From positions 1 through 25,272 of the IMG/VR virus record IMGVR_UViG_3300028844_003149: a stretch of DNA of 25,272 nucleotides; one strand, 5' to 3'. The notes under the pieces were generated by a model. It saw only the letters and a list, made by a program, of their open reading frames with translations. It ran no database searches and had not been told where the DNA came from. The first letter of the stretch is position 1. Each line of letters opens with the position of its first letter. This document shows, one piece after another, positions 15,225-23,071 of the stretch. Position numbers and translations under genes: made by a program. Source of the DNA: a virus.

Positions 15225-16879
15225 GAATATTAGGGATATCTCCTTATCATGACGCCAGTGTTTGCATCCTAGACGATGGAGAAATTACATACTTTTCAAA
15301 ACAAGAAAGATTAACACGTAAAAAAAGAGATGAGTTAGGTGAAAATCAACTTACTGTTTTAAATTATGTTTTAGATAATTATCAAGATACACCAATTGAT
15401 AAAATAGTTATATGTTCTCCAACACCAAATTCTCAAGGTGTTGATTGGTTACAGATGTATATGTGGACAAAAATAAAAAATGCTAAGGGTTGTCAAATTA
15501 TAAAATATTGTCAAGATCATCATTTAGCCCATGCAACTTTAGCTTTTAACAATAGTGGTTTTAAAGAAGCTTTAACTTTTGTTATCGATAGAAATGGTGC
15601 AATGATGGAAGATAGAATAAGAGAAAGTGAGTCTGTATTTATTTGTAAGTATCCTGCTAATTTTAAAACTATATATAAAAATTATTTTCTTGTTAATAAA
15701 GGACAAGACTATGATGTAGAAAATCATCAGCTTGTTTCTAAAATGAAAAAAATATTTAAAGATGCAGAAGTAAAAGGTGATAGCACTATGAACATTACCA
15801 AAGTTTATGAATCCGCAACAACATTAATTGGTCAACATGTTTTAGAAAATGGAAAAACTATGGGTCTTGCTGGTTACGGAAAAGATAAAAAATTTCCTGA
15901 CTTAATGAATGATGATTTATATTTTCATTATCACGGCATGGAAGTAGGTTATAAAGAACATTTTGGTTTACAAAATAAAAACTTTGATAAAAGAAAATCT
16001 TTGTACGCAGACTATGCTTTTCAAGTTCAAAAACAAACTCAGGAAATGGTTCTTAATCTAGTTAAGAAGTTTGTTAAAAAAACAGGAATACGTAATGTTT
16101 GTTTAACAGGAGGTTATGCATTGAACGTTGTAACAAACGGATATTTAATTGAAAAATTACCTCATCTAAATTTTTATTTTGAACCACTTGCAGATGATTC
16201 TGGAAATAGTCTAGGAGCGGCTATGGACATATACAGAACTTTAACCAAAGATAAAACAATTCGTAAATTAGTTCATACCTTTTTTAATCATACTAAAGAA
16301 AAAATAAAACCTATTGGAAAAAAATGTAGTGTTGCTGATATAGCAAAAGCTTTATCTAAACAAAAAACAGTTGCAGTATACTATGGAAAAGCAGAATCAG
16401 GTCCTAGAGCTTTAGGACATAGATCTATTTTATTTGATGCAAGAAATAAAAATGCCAAAGACATAGTAAATAAGATTAAGAAAAGAGAATGGTACAGACC
16501 GTTTGCTTGTTCTGTTTTAGAAGAAGATGCAAATGAGTATTTTATTATGTATGGTTTAAATGAATCTCCTTTTATGACTATTTCTTTTCCTGTTAGAAAA
16601 GAGAAAAAAAATATTATACCGGGTGTAATTCATGTTGACAATTCTTGTCGTATACAAACTGTAAACAACTCTATTCCTCATTTTTTTGAATTACTTACTG
16701 AATTTAAATATTTAACTAATGTTCCTGTTTTATTAAACACATCCTTTAATCTTGCTGGAGAGGCTTTAGTTGAATCTTATGAAGACGCAATAAAAACATT
16801 TAAGAAATCAGATATTGATATATTATGGTTTCCAGAAACAGAGAGGTATATAAATGATAAGTCCAATTTGGCCATTTGA
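15221..16879 (+). CDS. NodU/CmcH/TobZ-family O-carbamoyltransferase
   Basis: This is a 552-residue, full-length member of the family. The N-terminal Kae1-like domain starts LGISPYHDASVCILDDG, has the metal-site HHLAHA (His 100, 101 and 104) and a GLAGYGK loop (about 215-221). LTGGYALN (about 295-302) and the C-terminal domain motifs ESGPRALGHRSIL (about 392-404), WYRPFACSVL and NTSFNLAGEALVESYEDA (about 506-523) are all present. Enzymes of this family use carbamoyl phosphate and ATP to carbamoylate a hydroxyl group, for example on Nod factors, cephalosporins or tobramycin. Here it is sandwiched between two hydroxylases that could create the acceptor hydroxyl. Overlaps of 4 and 26 bases with its neighbours show a single translational unit. 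The substrate is not readable from sequence. Confidence 0.93.
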   Translation: MRILGISPYHDASVCILDDGEITYFSKQERLTRKKRDELGENQLTVLNYVLDNYQDTPIDKIVICSPTPNSQGVDWLQMYMWTKIKNAKGCQIIKYCQDHHLAHATLAFNNSGFKEALTFVIDRNGAMMEDRIRESESVFICKYPANFKTIYKNYFLVNKGQDYDVENHQLVSKMKKIFKDAEVKGDSTMNITKVYESATTLIGQHVLENGKTMGLAGYGKDKKFPDLMNDDLYFHYHGMEVGYKEHFGLQNKNFDKRKSLYADYAFQVQKQTQEMVLNLVKKFVKKTGIRNVCLTGGYALNVVTNGYLIEKLPHLNFYFEPLADDSGNSLGAAMDIYRTLTKDKTIRKLVHTFFNHTKEKIKPIGKKCSVADIAKALSKQKTVAVYYGKAESGPRALGHRSILFDARNKNAKDIVNKIKKREWYRPFACSVLEEDANEYFIMYGLNESPFMTISFPVRKEKKNIIPGVIHVDNSCRIQTVNNSIPHFFELLTEFKYLTNVPVLLNTSFNLAGEALVESYEDAIKTFKKSDIDILWFPETERYINDKSNLAI

Positions 16880-17432
16880 GGCTGACAAAGTACATCACTA
16901 TGCATATGCAGATAATGTATTAACAAAAAAAGAATGTGAGGATCTTGTATTCTTTGCAAAATCAATGGATCCTGAAGAAGCTTTTGTAGGAAAAGATAAA
17001 AAATTAAATCATAATATTAGAAAAAATAAGGTTAGATGGTTAACACCTCATAATGAGATACAAGATGTGTATAGAAAAATTACTGATGCAATTGTATCTT
17101 TAAACAAAGATTTTTTTAATTTTAAACTTTATGGTATTTATGAAAGTCTACAATTTACTACTTATGGTAAAGATGAAAAGTATACTAAACACACTGATAG
17201 ACTTTTTAGTAGTGTAATTAGAAAATTATCTTTTTCAATTCAACTTACAGATCCTAAAGAATATGATGGTGGAGATTTAGTTTTGTATGATGCAGATACA
17301 CAAACAAAAATGAATAGAGAACAAGGAACAATAATTGTTTTTCCTTCTTTTATTCCACATGAAGTTCAACCTGTAACAAAAGGTGAAAGAGATGCTTTAG
17401 TAGGTTGGATAACTGGGTCTAATTTTAATTAA
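16854..17432 (+). CDS. 2OG/Fe(II) oxygenase of prolyl-4-hydroxylase/PKHD type
   Basis: This is a 192-residue protein with His 113-x-Asp 115 (YTKHTDR), YDGGDLVLY (about 137-145, the conserved strand of the PKHD/P4Hc group), His 169 (FPSFIPHEV) and Arg 179 (KGERDALVGW). The spacing of these ligands is typical. It is a different subfamily from the 14718-15224 enzyme, so it is not a simple duplication. The start at 16854 is supported by GAGAGGT upstream, inside the carbamoyltransferase end, which it overlaps by 26 bases. Its stop overlaps the stop of the convergent 17429-17764 gene (TTAA). Predicted role: hydroxylation of an amino acid side chain, sugar or base as part of the cassette; the substrate is unknown. 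Confidence 0.9.
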   Translation: MISPIWPFEADKVHHYAYADNVLTKKECEDLVFFAKSMDPEEAFVGKDKKLNHNIRKNKVRWLTPHNEIQDVYRKITDAIVSLNKDFFNFKLYGIYESLQFTTYGKDEKYTKHTDRLFSSVIRKLSFSIQLTDPKEYDGGDLVLYDADTQTKMNREQGTIIVFPSFIPHEVQPVTKGERDALVGWITGSNFN

Positions 17433-17764
17433 ACAGTTTGCCAAGTATTAGCGTCTTCGTCCCAATATGAATAACCTTCAGGTTTTCCTGACGGTTCATC
17501 CCATTTACCTGTAGAAGTATTGTAAGTAAAAGATTCAGATGGTTTAGGTTCTACAAAAGCATCATTGCTAGAATCATAAGTATAACCAATACTTGCCCTA
17601 ATTTTTCTTGAACCACCATCTAAAAAATATTCTACATATTGATTATTAGAATCAGCTAAAGGTTTAACAGCAGCTGCTTTTTCTGCTGTAGTAACATCAT
17701 CTTGAAATACAGTTGTTTCAATGACTTCGTTAGAATTATTTATTTCTGCCCAATATTTAGCCAT
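17429..17764 (-). CDS. Short virion protein, marine phage GIGYTYD...PPKP-type family
   Basis: This is a 111-residue protein starting MAKYWAEINNSNEVIETTVF, with IRASIGYTYDSSNDAFVEPKPSESF, TGKWDEPSGKPEGYSYWDED and a terminal WQTV. This order (IGYTYD, then AFxxPKP, then a W-D pair, then Y-W-DE-W) matches a short virion protein family I know from marine cyanophages and pelagiphages, probably a tail accessory. I chose ATG 17764, which forms a TAATG overlap with the upstream gene. The same frame continues open upstream to 18145, but that region reads antisense-like Arg/Trp repeats from the glycine-rich gene in another frame and is not protein-like. It ends tail-to-tail with the plus-strand oxygenase. 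Confidence 0.75.
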   Translation of the reverse strand: MAKYWAEINNSNEVIETTVFQDDVTTAEKAAAVKPLADSNNQYVEYFLDGGSRKIRASIGYTYDSSNDAFVEPKPSESFTYNTSTGKWDEPSGKPEGYSYWDEDANTWQTV

Positions 17765-18621
17765 TATAAAGGGTACCTCACTACTACAATTCCAGCTGAA
17801 CCAGATCCACCTGTTCTGTTTTGGCCGCCATTTCCGCCTCCGCCAGAACCAAATCCTGTTGCAGAAGGAGCTGTTCCTTGACCATTTTGTACAGAGCCGT
17901 TTCCGCCTCCTCCTTGACCGCCTTGACCAGCAGACATTTGCCAAGTTCCACCGCCGCCACCGCCAGCATAATATTGATTTGAACCTGTTTGAAAAGCATT
18001 TTGAATTCCTGCGCCGCCTGCTCCTCCAGTACTTCCTGATCCTCCAGTTCCTGCCTGGCCTGCGCCACCGCCGCCTCCGCCGCCGTGTTGTGGAGATCCT
18101 GCTCCGCCTGAGCCACCTGACGTACCAAATGAAGCTCCCGACCAAGGGGACTGAACACTAGATTGGTTAGAAGATCCTCCACCTGTAGGTTCTCCTCCAC
18201 CGCCGCCGCCGCAGCCGCCGCTGCCGCCACCACCTTGTCGAAATCCACCACCTTTTCCGCCACCATTACCTGTTTGACCGAATCCAGTTGTGTTTGATCC
18301 AGAGCCCGCAGAACCTGCGCCGCCACCAACTGAGATTGAATAAGAAGCGGGTCCGCTTGTGTTTTGTGTTAATACGATTGCTCCTGATGCACCAGCACCT
18401 CCGCCGTGATTTTGGCCTCCGCCACCACCACCGCCGATTACCATTACATCTAATTCGCTTGTTTCGCCTGCTTCAATTTCAAAAGTTCCGTTTGAAGTAA
18501 AGGTGTGTACTCTAAATCCACCATACTCTGTGATAGTTCCACCTGTAGCTGTAAGTCCACCACCAGCTCCGAAACCGAAACCTTTTACTGATGCTGAACC
18601 TATTGTTGTTAAAATTGGCAT
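17764..18621 (-). CDS. Polyglycine-rich tail tip / receptor-binding candidate
   Basis: This is a 285-residue protein. After a short N-terminus, residues about 35-65 (FRVHTFTSNGTFEIEAG, then LDVMVIGGGGGGG) match the Gly-rich domain seen in many phage tail fibre proteins. The rest is dominated by runs of Gly with Ser, Asn, Gln and Ala, ending GIVVVRYPL. Such sequences can pack as polyglycine-II helix bundles, as in the tip adhesin gp38 of T4-like phage S16, so host binding is plausible. Codons are forced to be GC-rich here, making a local GC island in AT-rich DNA. AGGAGG lies about 12 bases before ATG 18621, and the stop is fused to the next start (TAATG at 17764). Confidence 0.75.
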   Translation of the reverse strand: MPILTTIGSASVKGFGFGAGGGLTATGGTITEYGGFRVHTFTSNGTFEIEAGETSELDVMVIGGGGGGGQNHGGGAGASGAIVLTQNTSGPASYSISVGGGAGSAGSGSNTTGFGQTGNGGGKGGGFRQGGGGSGGCGGGGGGEPTGGGSSNQSSVQSPWSGASFGTSGGSGGAGSPQHGGGGGGGAGQAGTGGSGSTGGAGGAGIQNAFQTGSNQYYAGGGGGGTWQMSAGQGGQGGGGNGSVQNGQGTAPSATGFGSGGGGNGGQNRTGGSGSAGIVVVRYPL

Positions 18622-18638
18622 CTTTCTATGTCCTCCTA

Positions 18639-19718
18639 TTATGCAAACTGTGTTTGAGAAGCTAAAACTGTAAACGTAGAAGCTGCAGTTTTTATTGCTG
18701 TCATAGTATATGTATCGTTTGATGTTGCGTTTCCTGCAGTGAATGAAGATCCACCTTGATAAACAATAGTTACGTTTGTTGATTTATTGTCTACTACAAA
18801 AGAAGTAGCAGCCCACGTGTTGTTATTATTTTTATTAATATATGCAACAGTAATTGATTCACCTGTATCCATTACAGCGTCTAATGAACTAGATCCGTTT
18901 CCTCTTAAATTAACTCTAAAGTTACCAGATGCTGCAGCAGTACTTAAAATAACTGCTTGTGTTTGTGTATCAATTACAACGTTTGTAGAAAATGAATTAT
19001 CAACGGTTACTTTTTCAGCAAGACCTTGAATCTTACCACTACCATTTAATGTAACTCTTCCTGTTCCTTTTGGAGTTATATTAAGATCAATGTTTGTGTC
19101 ACCACCTGTTGCTGCTAAGTCAGGAGCATTTCCTGTTGCAGCGTTTGTAACATCAAATTGATTTACAGCAGATGCTGTTTTTTGAAATACAATTTGTTCA
19201 TTACCAGAATCATCATTAATACCATGAGCATCATCAAATTGAATATTTTGTGAATTAGTATCTAAGTCTGCAGATAATTGTGGTGAGTAGTCTGAAGAAA
19301 GATCAGTTAAACCAGTGTCTACAACATTTGTTCCATCTGAGTAAAGAATTTTAGTTGTTTTTTCATTGTCACCAAAAGTTACTCCAGATCCTGATGTTGT
19401 TTTAACTGTTAAAGATAATGTTCCACCAGTTGAGTTTTTTACTATATAAGTTTTTTCAATTCCGTCAGGAACCTTAACTGTACAATCACCTGAAGGTGTG
19501 CCTGTAATATCAATCACAGCATTTTTACCATTTGATAATGCACCATTTGTAAATGCTAAAGTAATAGCGTTTGTAGATGCAACAGAAACAGCTTCTCTTC
19601 CAGCAATTGCTTGTTGAACAATGTTTAAGTTTGTATTTGTAATGTCACCCCAAAGACCAGCTTTTTCACCGGTGACCATTAACTCTAGTTTTAAATCTGT
19701 ACTATAACTTGATGGCAT
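18639..19718 (-). CDS. Tail fibre protein
   Basis: This is a 359-residue protein. The N-terminus PSSYSTDLKLELMVTGEKAGLWGDITNTN is a widespread tail-fibre start in marine phages and probably the particle attachment part. The middle has fibre-like Asp/Asn/Thr-rich stretches (DLDTNSQNIQFDDAHGIND, then GDTNIDLNITPKGTGRVTLNG), a pattern common in trimeric beta-helical fibres. The C-terminal 100 residues are a strand-rich domain (ESITVAYINKNNNNTW; YTMTAIKTAASTFTVLASQ). AAGGAA precedes ATG 19718. It sits just before the polyglycine-rich tip gene, as fibre and tip genes often do. Confidence 0.8.
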   Translation of the reverse strand: MPSSYSTDLKLELMVTGEKAGLWGDITNTNLNIVQQAIAGREAVSVASTNAITLAFTNGALSNGKNAVIDITGTPSGDCTVKVPDGIEKTYIVKNSTGGTLSLTVKTTSGSGVTFGDNEKTTKILYSDGTNVVDTGLTDLSSDYSPQLSADLDTNSQNIQFDDAHGINDDSGNEQIVFQKTASAVNQFDVTNAATGNAPDLAATGGDTNIDLNITPKGTGRVTLNGSGKIQGLAEKVTVDNSFSTNVVIDTQTQAVILSTAAASGNFRVNLRGNGSSSLDAVMDTGESITVAYINKNNNNTWAATSFVVDNKSTNVTIVYQGGSSFTAGNATSNDTYTMTAIKTAASTFTVLASQTQFA

Positions 19719-19751
19719 ATTTTATATTCCTTATTGTTTAATTTATAAAAT

Positions 19752-20693
19752 TTAAGCGGCGGTGTCAACTTCTATCCAAGAAGATTGTGTTCCGGTATCT
19801 ACTGGTTGCCAAGATTGGACATTTTCATTTCCTAATGAAATAGCCATTGCTGACCCAGTAGGTGAAACAAGTGCAGAAGCACCTGCTACAGCATTTCTTA
19901 ACCCAACTTCTAGTCCTTGTCCAGTTAAATCTACAAAAGTATTTGCATCTAAAACAGCTGTTCCTTGAGCTATTTCTAATCCATTTCCTGTAATTGAAAT
20001 ATCAGCTCCTGCTGTAACTGTTCCTACACCAACACCTACAGATAAACCAACACCTACAATCATAGCATCTGGTGAAGGATCTACTGTTCCTTCTTGAGTT
20101 GTTAATCCAATTCCTGTTAAATTAATTAAAGTATTTGGTGTTGCAATAACAGAACCAAGATTAGCTGTTAATCCAATTCCAGTAACAGGAGCTTGTGCCC
20201 AAACACCTGAAGCACCCCATGCTTCTTCTCCCCATTGAGTTCTACCCCAACCTTCTTCATTAAATCCATCTGCAGTTCCTGCTGCAACTCCTAAAGCTAC
20301 ACCAGTTAACATAACATCAGGAGCAGGATCTACTGTTCCAATAGACGCTTCTAAAGCTATACCTGTTAAATCAACTTCAGCTAATCCTTCTGCTGTTATT
20401 GTTCCTAAATTTAAATTTTGTTGTATGCCAGTAATTTCGTTTTGAACATCAATAACAACTGAGCCTGTTCCAATAGAAGCTTCTAAACCTATACCTGTAA
20501 CTAAAAGATCACCTGAAATACCCCAAGCGTTTTCACCAAAAGTTAATCTACCCCAACCTGTATTAATTTCAGTTGATGTACCAACATTTCCTTGGGCACT
20601 ACTTAACTGTTGTCCAGTTAAGGTAACAGAAACATCATTCTGTTGACCCCATGAACCAGTATTCCAACTTAACGTGCCCCAAGTATTGGCCAT
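19752..20693 (-). CDS. Repeat-rich tail appendage protein
   Basis: This is a 313-residue protein made of degenerate repeats. A unit of about 20-28 residues with the core (V/L)TGxGLxxxxGTV recurs about ten times (for example VTGIGLEASIGT, LTGIALEASIGT, LTGVALGVAAGT, VTGIGLTANLGS, LTGIGLTTQEGT, ITGNGLEIAQGT, LTGQGLEVGL). Between these lie three Trp-Gly blocks (WGTLSWNTGSWGQ, GWGRLTFGENAWG, GWGRTQWGEEAWG). Beta-solenoid or stacked-hairpin structure is likely, consistent with a tail appendage. AGGAGG lies before ATG 20693. There is no enzyme motif. The C-terminus is Trp-containing (WQPVDTGTQSSWIEVD). Confidence 0.65.
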   Translation of the reverse strand: MANTWGTLSWNTGSWGQQNDVSVTLTGQQLSSAQGNVGTSTEINTGWGRLTFGENAWGISGDLLVTGIGLEASIGTGSVVIDVQNEITGIQQNLNLGTITAEGLAEVDLTGIALEASIGTVDPAPDVMLTGVALGVAAGTADGFNEEGWGRTQWGEEAWGASGVWAQAPVTGIGLTANLGSVIATPNTLINLTGIGLTTQEGTVDPSPDAMIVGVGLSVGVGVGTVTAGADISITGNGLEIAQGTAVLDANTFVDLTGQGLEVGLRNAVAGASALVSPTGSAMAISLGNENVQSWQPVDTGTQSSWIEVDTAA

Positions 20694-20708
20694 AATAGGT
20701 TCCTCCTA

Positions 20709-21167
20709 TTACGCGTTACCAATTCTTAGAATCGCTGCTGCTGTTGTGAAAGACGGAAATTGAATTGTAAACGTCCCTGAAGTTGCTGTTTTATCTGCAC
20801 CAAAATTTAAAACACACACCGCATCAGTAGTGTTTGAACCACCACCCATTGTGCTGTTGTAAATTAAAGCACCTCTAGCTGTTATTGATACTCCAGTGAA
20901 AGACAAATCGTTAAAGTCAACAATTGCAACACCTGATGCAACTGAAGTACTTGGATTTGGTTTTACTAAAGTGCCACCACCTGCAGCATACGCACCTGAG
21001 TTACCAACTTCACCTGAAGTAGCATAACCAGTTGTTGCTGCGCTTAATGTAGCAGTAGAGATATAAAGTGCAAGTTTGAAAGTGTCTCCTCCAGAATATT
21101 GAAATTCGTGGTCACCTTCTAACAGTTCCTTCTTGAATGAATTACAAACCGCTTGTGTTATTGCCAT
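20709..21167 (-). CDS. Conserved marine phage virion protein
   Basis: This is a 152-residue protein starting MAITQAVCNSFKKELLEGDH, with GGDTFKLALYISTATLSAAT, FTGVSITARGALIYNST and FTIQFPSFTTAAAILRI. I recognise this as a very common protein beside the adaptor gene in marine phages, usually annotated only as structural or hypothetical. Composition is strand-rich with many Thr, Ser and Gly. AAGGAG precedes the start. Its place between the neck proteins and the fibres suggests a tail or neck component. Confidence 0.75.
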   Translation of the reverse strand: MAITQAVCNSFKKELLEGDHEFQYSGGDTFKLALYISTATLSAATTGYATSGEVGNSGAYAAGGGTLVKPNPSTSVASGVAIVDFNDLSFTGVSITARGALIYNSTMGGGSNTTDAVCVLNFGADKTATSGTFTIQFPSFTTAAAILRIGNA

Positions 21168-21185
21168 ATTTTACTCCTTTAACTT

Positions 21186-21854
21186 TTAACTTTGTTTAGA
21201 ATAACGTGGCGACCCGCTTTGGTATTCATCACGTCTTCTTCTGCCCATTTGTTCTATATTAAATCCTTGTAACGCATTCTGATATTTTTGTTCATAATAT
21301 TGAAGCATATCAGCGGGTCCTTTAAGAAAGCCAAAGGCTTCTACAAGGGATGCATACAAAAGTCCGTTGGGAAAATTCGTACTTAAATATGTAGTCGTAT
21401 TAGTAGCCGATAATCCAGTTGGTTTCAAGATATAATTTATCTGCATGGTATAATTTGCATTAGGTGTAGGAGCTATAACTATCTGATTATCATCCCAATA
21501 TCCGTAGTATTTTGGAATACCTTGAGTTTCTTTTGGATTAAACTCTGATATAAAGCTTGTATCTCTATATTCCACAAAAGATCTATCTGTAGGCTGCCCT
21601 ACGCCATCTGAGTCTACAATTTGAATTGATCTAATAACGGCTGTTTCTGTGTTTCCTACGTCAGGAGTATTTACATATCTTTGACCTGATACAATTGTGG
21701 CTGTAGCATATTTTCTATTATTATCAGAATCAGAATCTCTAAAAATTCTTTCTTCGGAATCTAAAATAAACCCATCTAATATAGAATCTGTAAACACATT
21801 AGAATCAACTTCTGTGTAATTTCTTATTTTTGTTAATAGTTCTGCGTAAGTCAT
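21186..21854 (-). CDS. Head-tail adaptor protein, SU10-adaptor-like
   Basis: This is a 222-residue protein. Key strings are MTYAELLTKIRNYTE (N-terminal helix), FILDSEERIFRDSD, IPKYYGYWDDNQIVIAPTPN, YILKPTGLSATNTTTYLSTN and PNGLLYASLVEAFGFLKGPADM. Together these match the adaptor family typified by phage SU10, which forms the ring under the portal. The last 25 residues are basic and flexible (MGRRRRDEYQ). It overlaps the upstream gene by four bases (ATGA at 21851-21854). Role: structural joint between the portal and the tail hub. Confidence 0.8.
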   Translation of the reverse strand: MTYAELLTKIRNYTEVDSNVFTDSILDGFILDSEERIFRDSDSDNNRKYATATIVSGQRYVNTPDVGNTETAVIRSIQIVDSDGVGQPTDRSFVEYRDTSFISEFNPKETQGIPKYYGYWDDNQIVIAPTPNANYTMQINYILKPTGLSATNTTTYLSTNFPNGLLYASLVEAFGFLKGPADMLQYYEQKYQNALQGFNIEQMGRRRRDEYQSGSPRYSKQS

Positions 21855-22342
21855 GGTGTTAATGTTACTGGTCCTGCTGTTACGACCGCTCCTCCTGCAT
21901 CTTCAGTTATAGCAGTTGTTGTGTTTAAATTAAAGGTAAAACTATTTGTTGTTACTGAACTAATAATAAAAGAATTTTCATATACCGTAAAAGCTAATCC
22001 TCCTGGTGAACCGTCTACATTTCTAAGTTCTATTATATCACTTACAGCTCTTTTATTACTAGGTTCCGATATTGATATAGTTGAAGAATTTGCTGTTGTA
22101 CTTATTGGATTACTAGGTAACATACTAGCTACAGCTGGTTCTGTTCTGTCAGGTTTTGCATTTTGTAAACCTTCAGGATCTGCTCCGTGAGCTCTTGGTT
22201 GTAATTGTGGCTGTTTAGGTTCAAACTCTGATGTGTGAACTCTAGAACCATTCCACTCTCTAACCATTTCTGTATAGGGAAACTCCATACCTGATCTATC
22301 AGATATAAATTTTGCATGTTTACCTTTTGAAAAATTAGACAT
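21851..22342 (-). CDS. Conserved neck/tail-associated protein (KFISDRSG family)
   Basis: This is a 163-residue protein. The N-terminus KHAKFISDRSGMEFPYTEMVREWNG, followed by HTSEFEPKQPQ, is a conserved signature in marine podoviruses and other phages; its exact role is not known to me. The second half is strand-rich, ending in TTTAITEDAGGAVVTAGPVTLTP. It lies between two adaptor-type genes, overlapping one by 4 and the other by 8 bases, so a neck or joining function is likely. Confidence 0.7.
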   Translation of the reverse strand: MSNFSKGKHAKFISDRSGMEFPYTEMVREWNGSRVHTSEFEPKQPQLQPRAHGADPEGLQNAKPDRTEPAVASMLPSNPISTTANSSTISISEPSNKRAVSDIIELRNVDGSPGGLAFTVYENSFIISSVTTNSFTFNLNTTTAITEDAGGAVVTAGPVTLTP

Positions 22343-23063
22343 TTGGATAATAAGTTTTAGGTGTTATGAATGAACTAGAAGAAGAACCATCTTCAGTTAA
22401 AGCTCTTTGTAATTCATCCTCATATAACAATTTTAATTCTTGTGTTCTTTGTGGTGCTTTTTTCTGTGAAAGATAGTAAGATAAACCTGCACACATACAT
22501 GGAACAAATCTATAAGGTACGTCTGTTGCATTTGTATAATCACCAACATCTTGTATTCTTTTTACATAATAATAATTAAGTTTATTACCTGCTTCAGAAG
22601 AACCTGGTGTTAAATATAAAGTGATTGTAACTTTATCTATAAATCTCTGTACAAAATATTGTGAAGGTGTTCCTTCAGATGTTTTATTTGAAAGGCCTTG
22701 GTATGTAGATCTATTTATTTTTGTAAGAGGTGTATCCACATTTGATGAGTTTCTGTAAACAGCTTCTAATATATCATCAACACCATAAACAGCTGTAGCA
22801 CTAGAAGTGCCATCACTTGTTGACCTAAACATTGTGTATTCTGCTTGACCATCAACTAATGTAATTGAGTTATTTGCTACTTCCCAATAATGAAGTCCTC
22901 TATTACTCCACTCTTGAAATAATATATTAAGAGATCTTCTAGCTGACTTTAAATCATAACCAGCGTTTGGTTCTAAACCAATTCTTTCATAAGATTCTTC
23001 AATGATTTCATCAATTGAAAAATTTTTATCAAATACTGTTGTACCGGAAGTAGTGTTAGCCAT
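22335..23063 (-). CDS. Head-tail connector/adaptor protein (P22 gp4 / T7 gp11-like, predicted)
   Basis: This is a 242-residue protein. Helical SIDEIIEESYERIGLEPNA and SARRSLNILFQEWSNRGLHYWEV are the hallmark N-terminal helices of the podovirus adaptor family. A strand region follows (LVDGQAEYTM, DDILEAVYRNS, STYQGLSNKTSEGTPSQYFV) and then a helical end (LKLLYEDELQRALTEDG). Such proteins bind beneath the portal and close the packaged head. AGGAGGG precedes ATG 23063. It overlaps the KFISDRSG gene by 8 bases. Being a connector is well supported; the exact homologue is inferred. Confidence 0.75.
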   Translation of the reverse strand: MANTTSGTTVFDKNFSIDEIIEESYERIGLEPNAGYDLKSARRSLNILFQEWSNRGLHYWEVANNSITLVDGQAEYTMFRSTSDGTSSATAVYGVDDILEAVYRNSSNVDTPLTKINRSTYQGLSNKTSEGTPSQYFVQRFIDKVTITLYLTPGSSEAGNKLNYYYVKRIQDVGDYTNATDVPYRFVPCMCAGLSYYLSQKKAPQRTQELKLLYEDELQRALTEDGSSSSSFITPKTYYPNV

Positions 23064-23071
23064 CTACCCTC

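Noticed and set aside
17765-18145. Upstream extension of the 17429-17764 gene to give 238 codons
   Set aside because: The added part is Arg/Trp repeats, an out-of-frame reading of the glycine-rich gene. The TAATG junction at 17764 gives a better start.
17784-18329. Long minus-strand open frame of 181 codons, and a plus-strand frame at 17721-18161
   Set aside because: Both lie inside the glycine-rich gene. GGN repeats produce stop-free Ala/Val/Glu-rich or Leu/Arg-rich readings in other frames; there is no ribosome site or domain.
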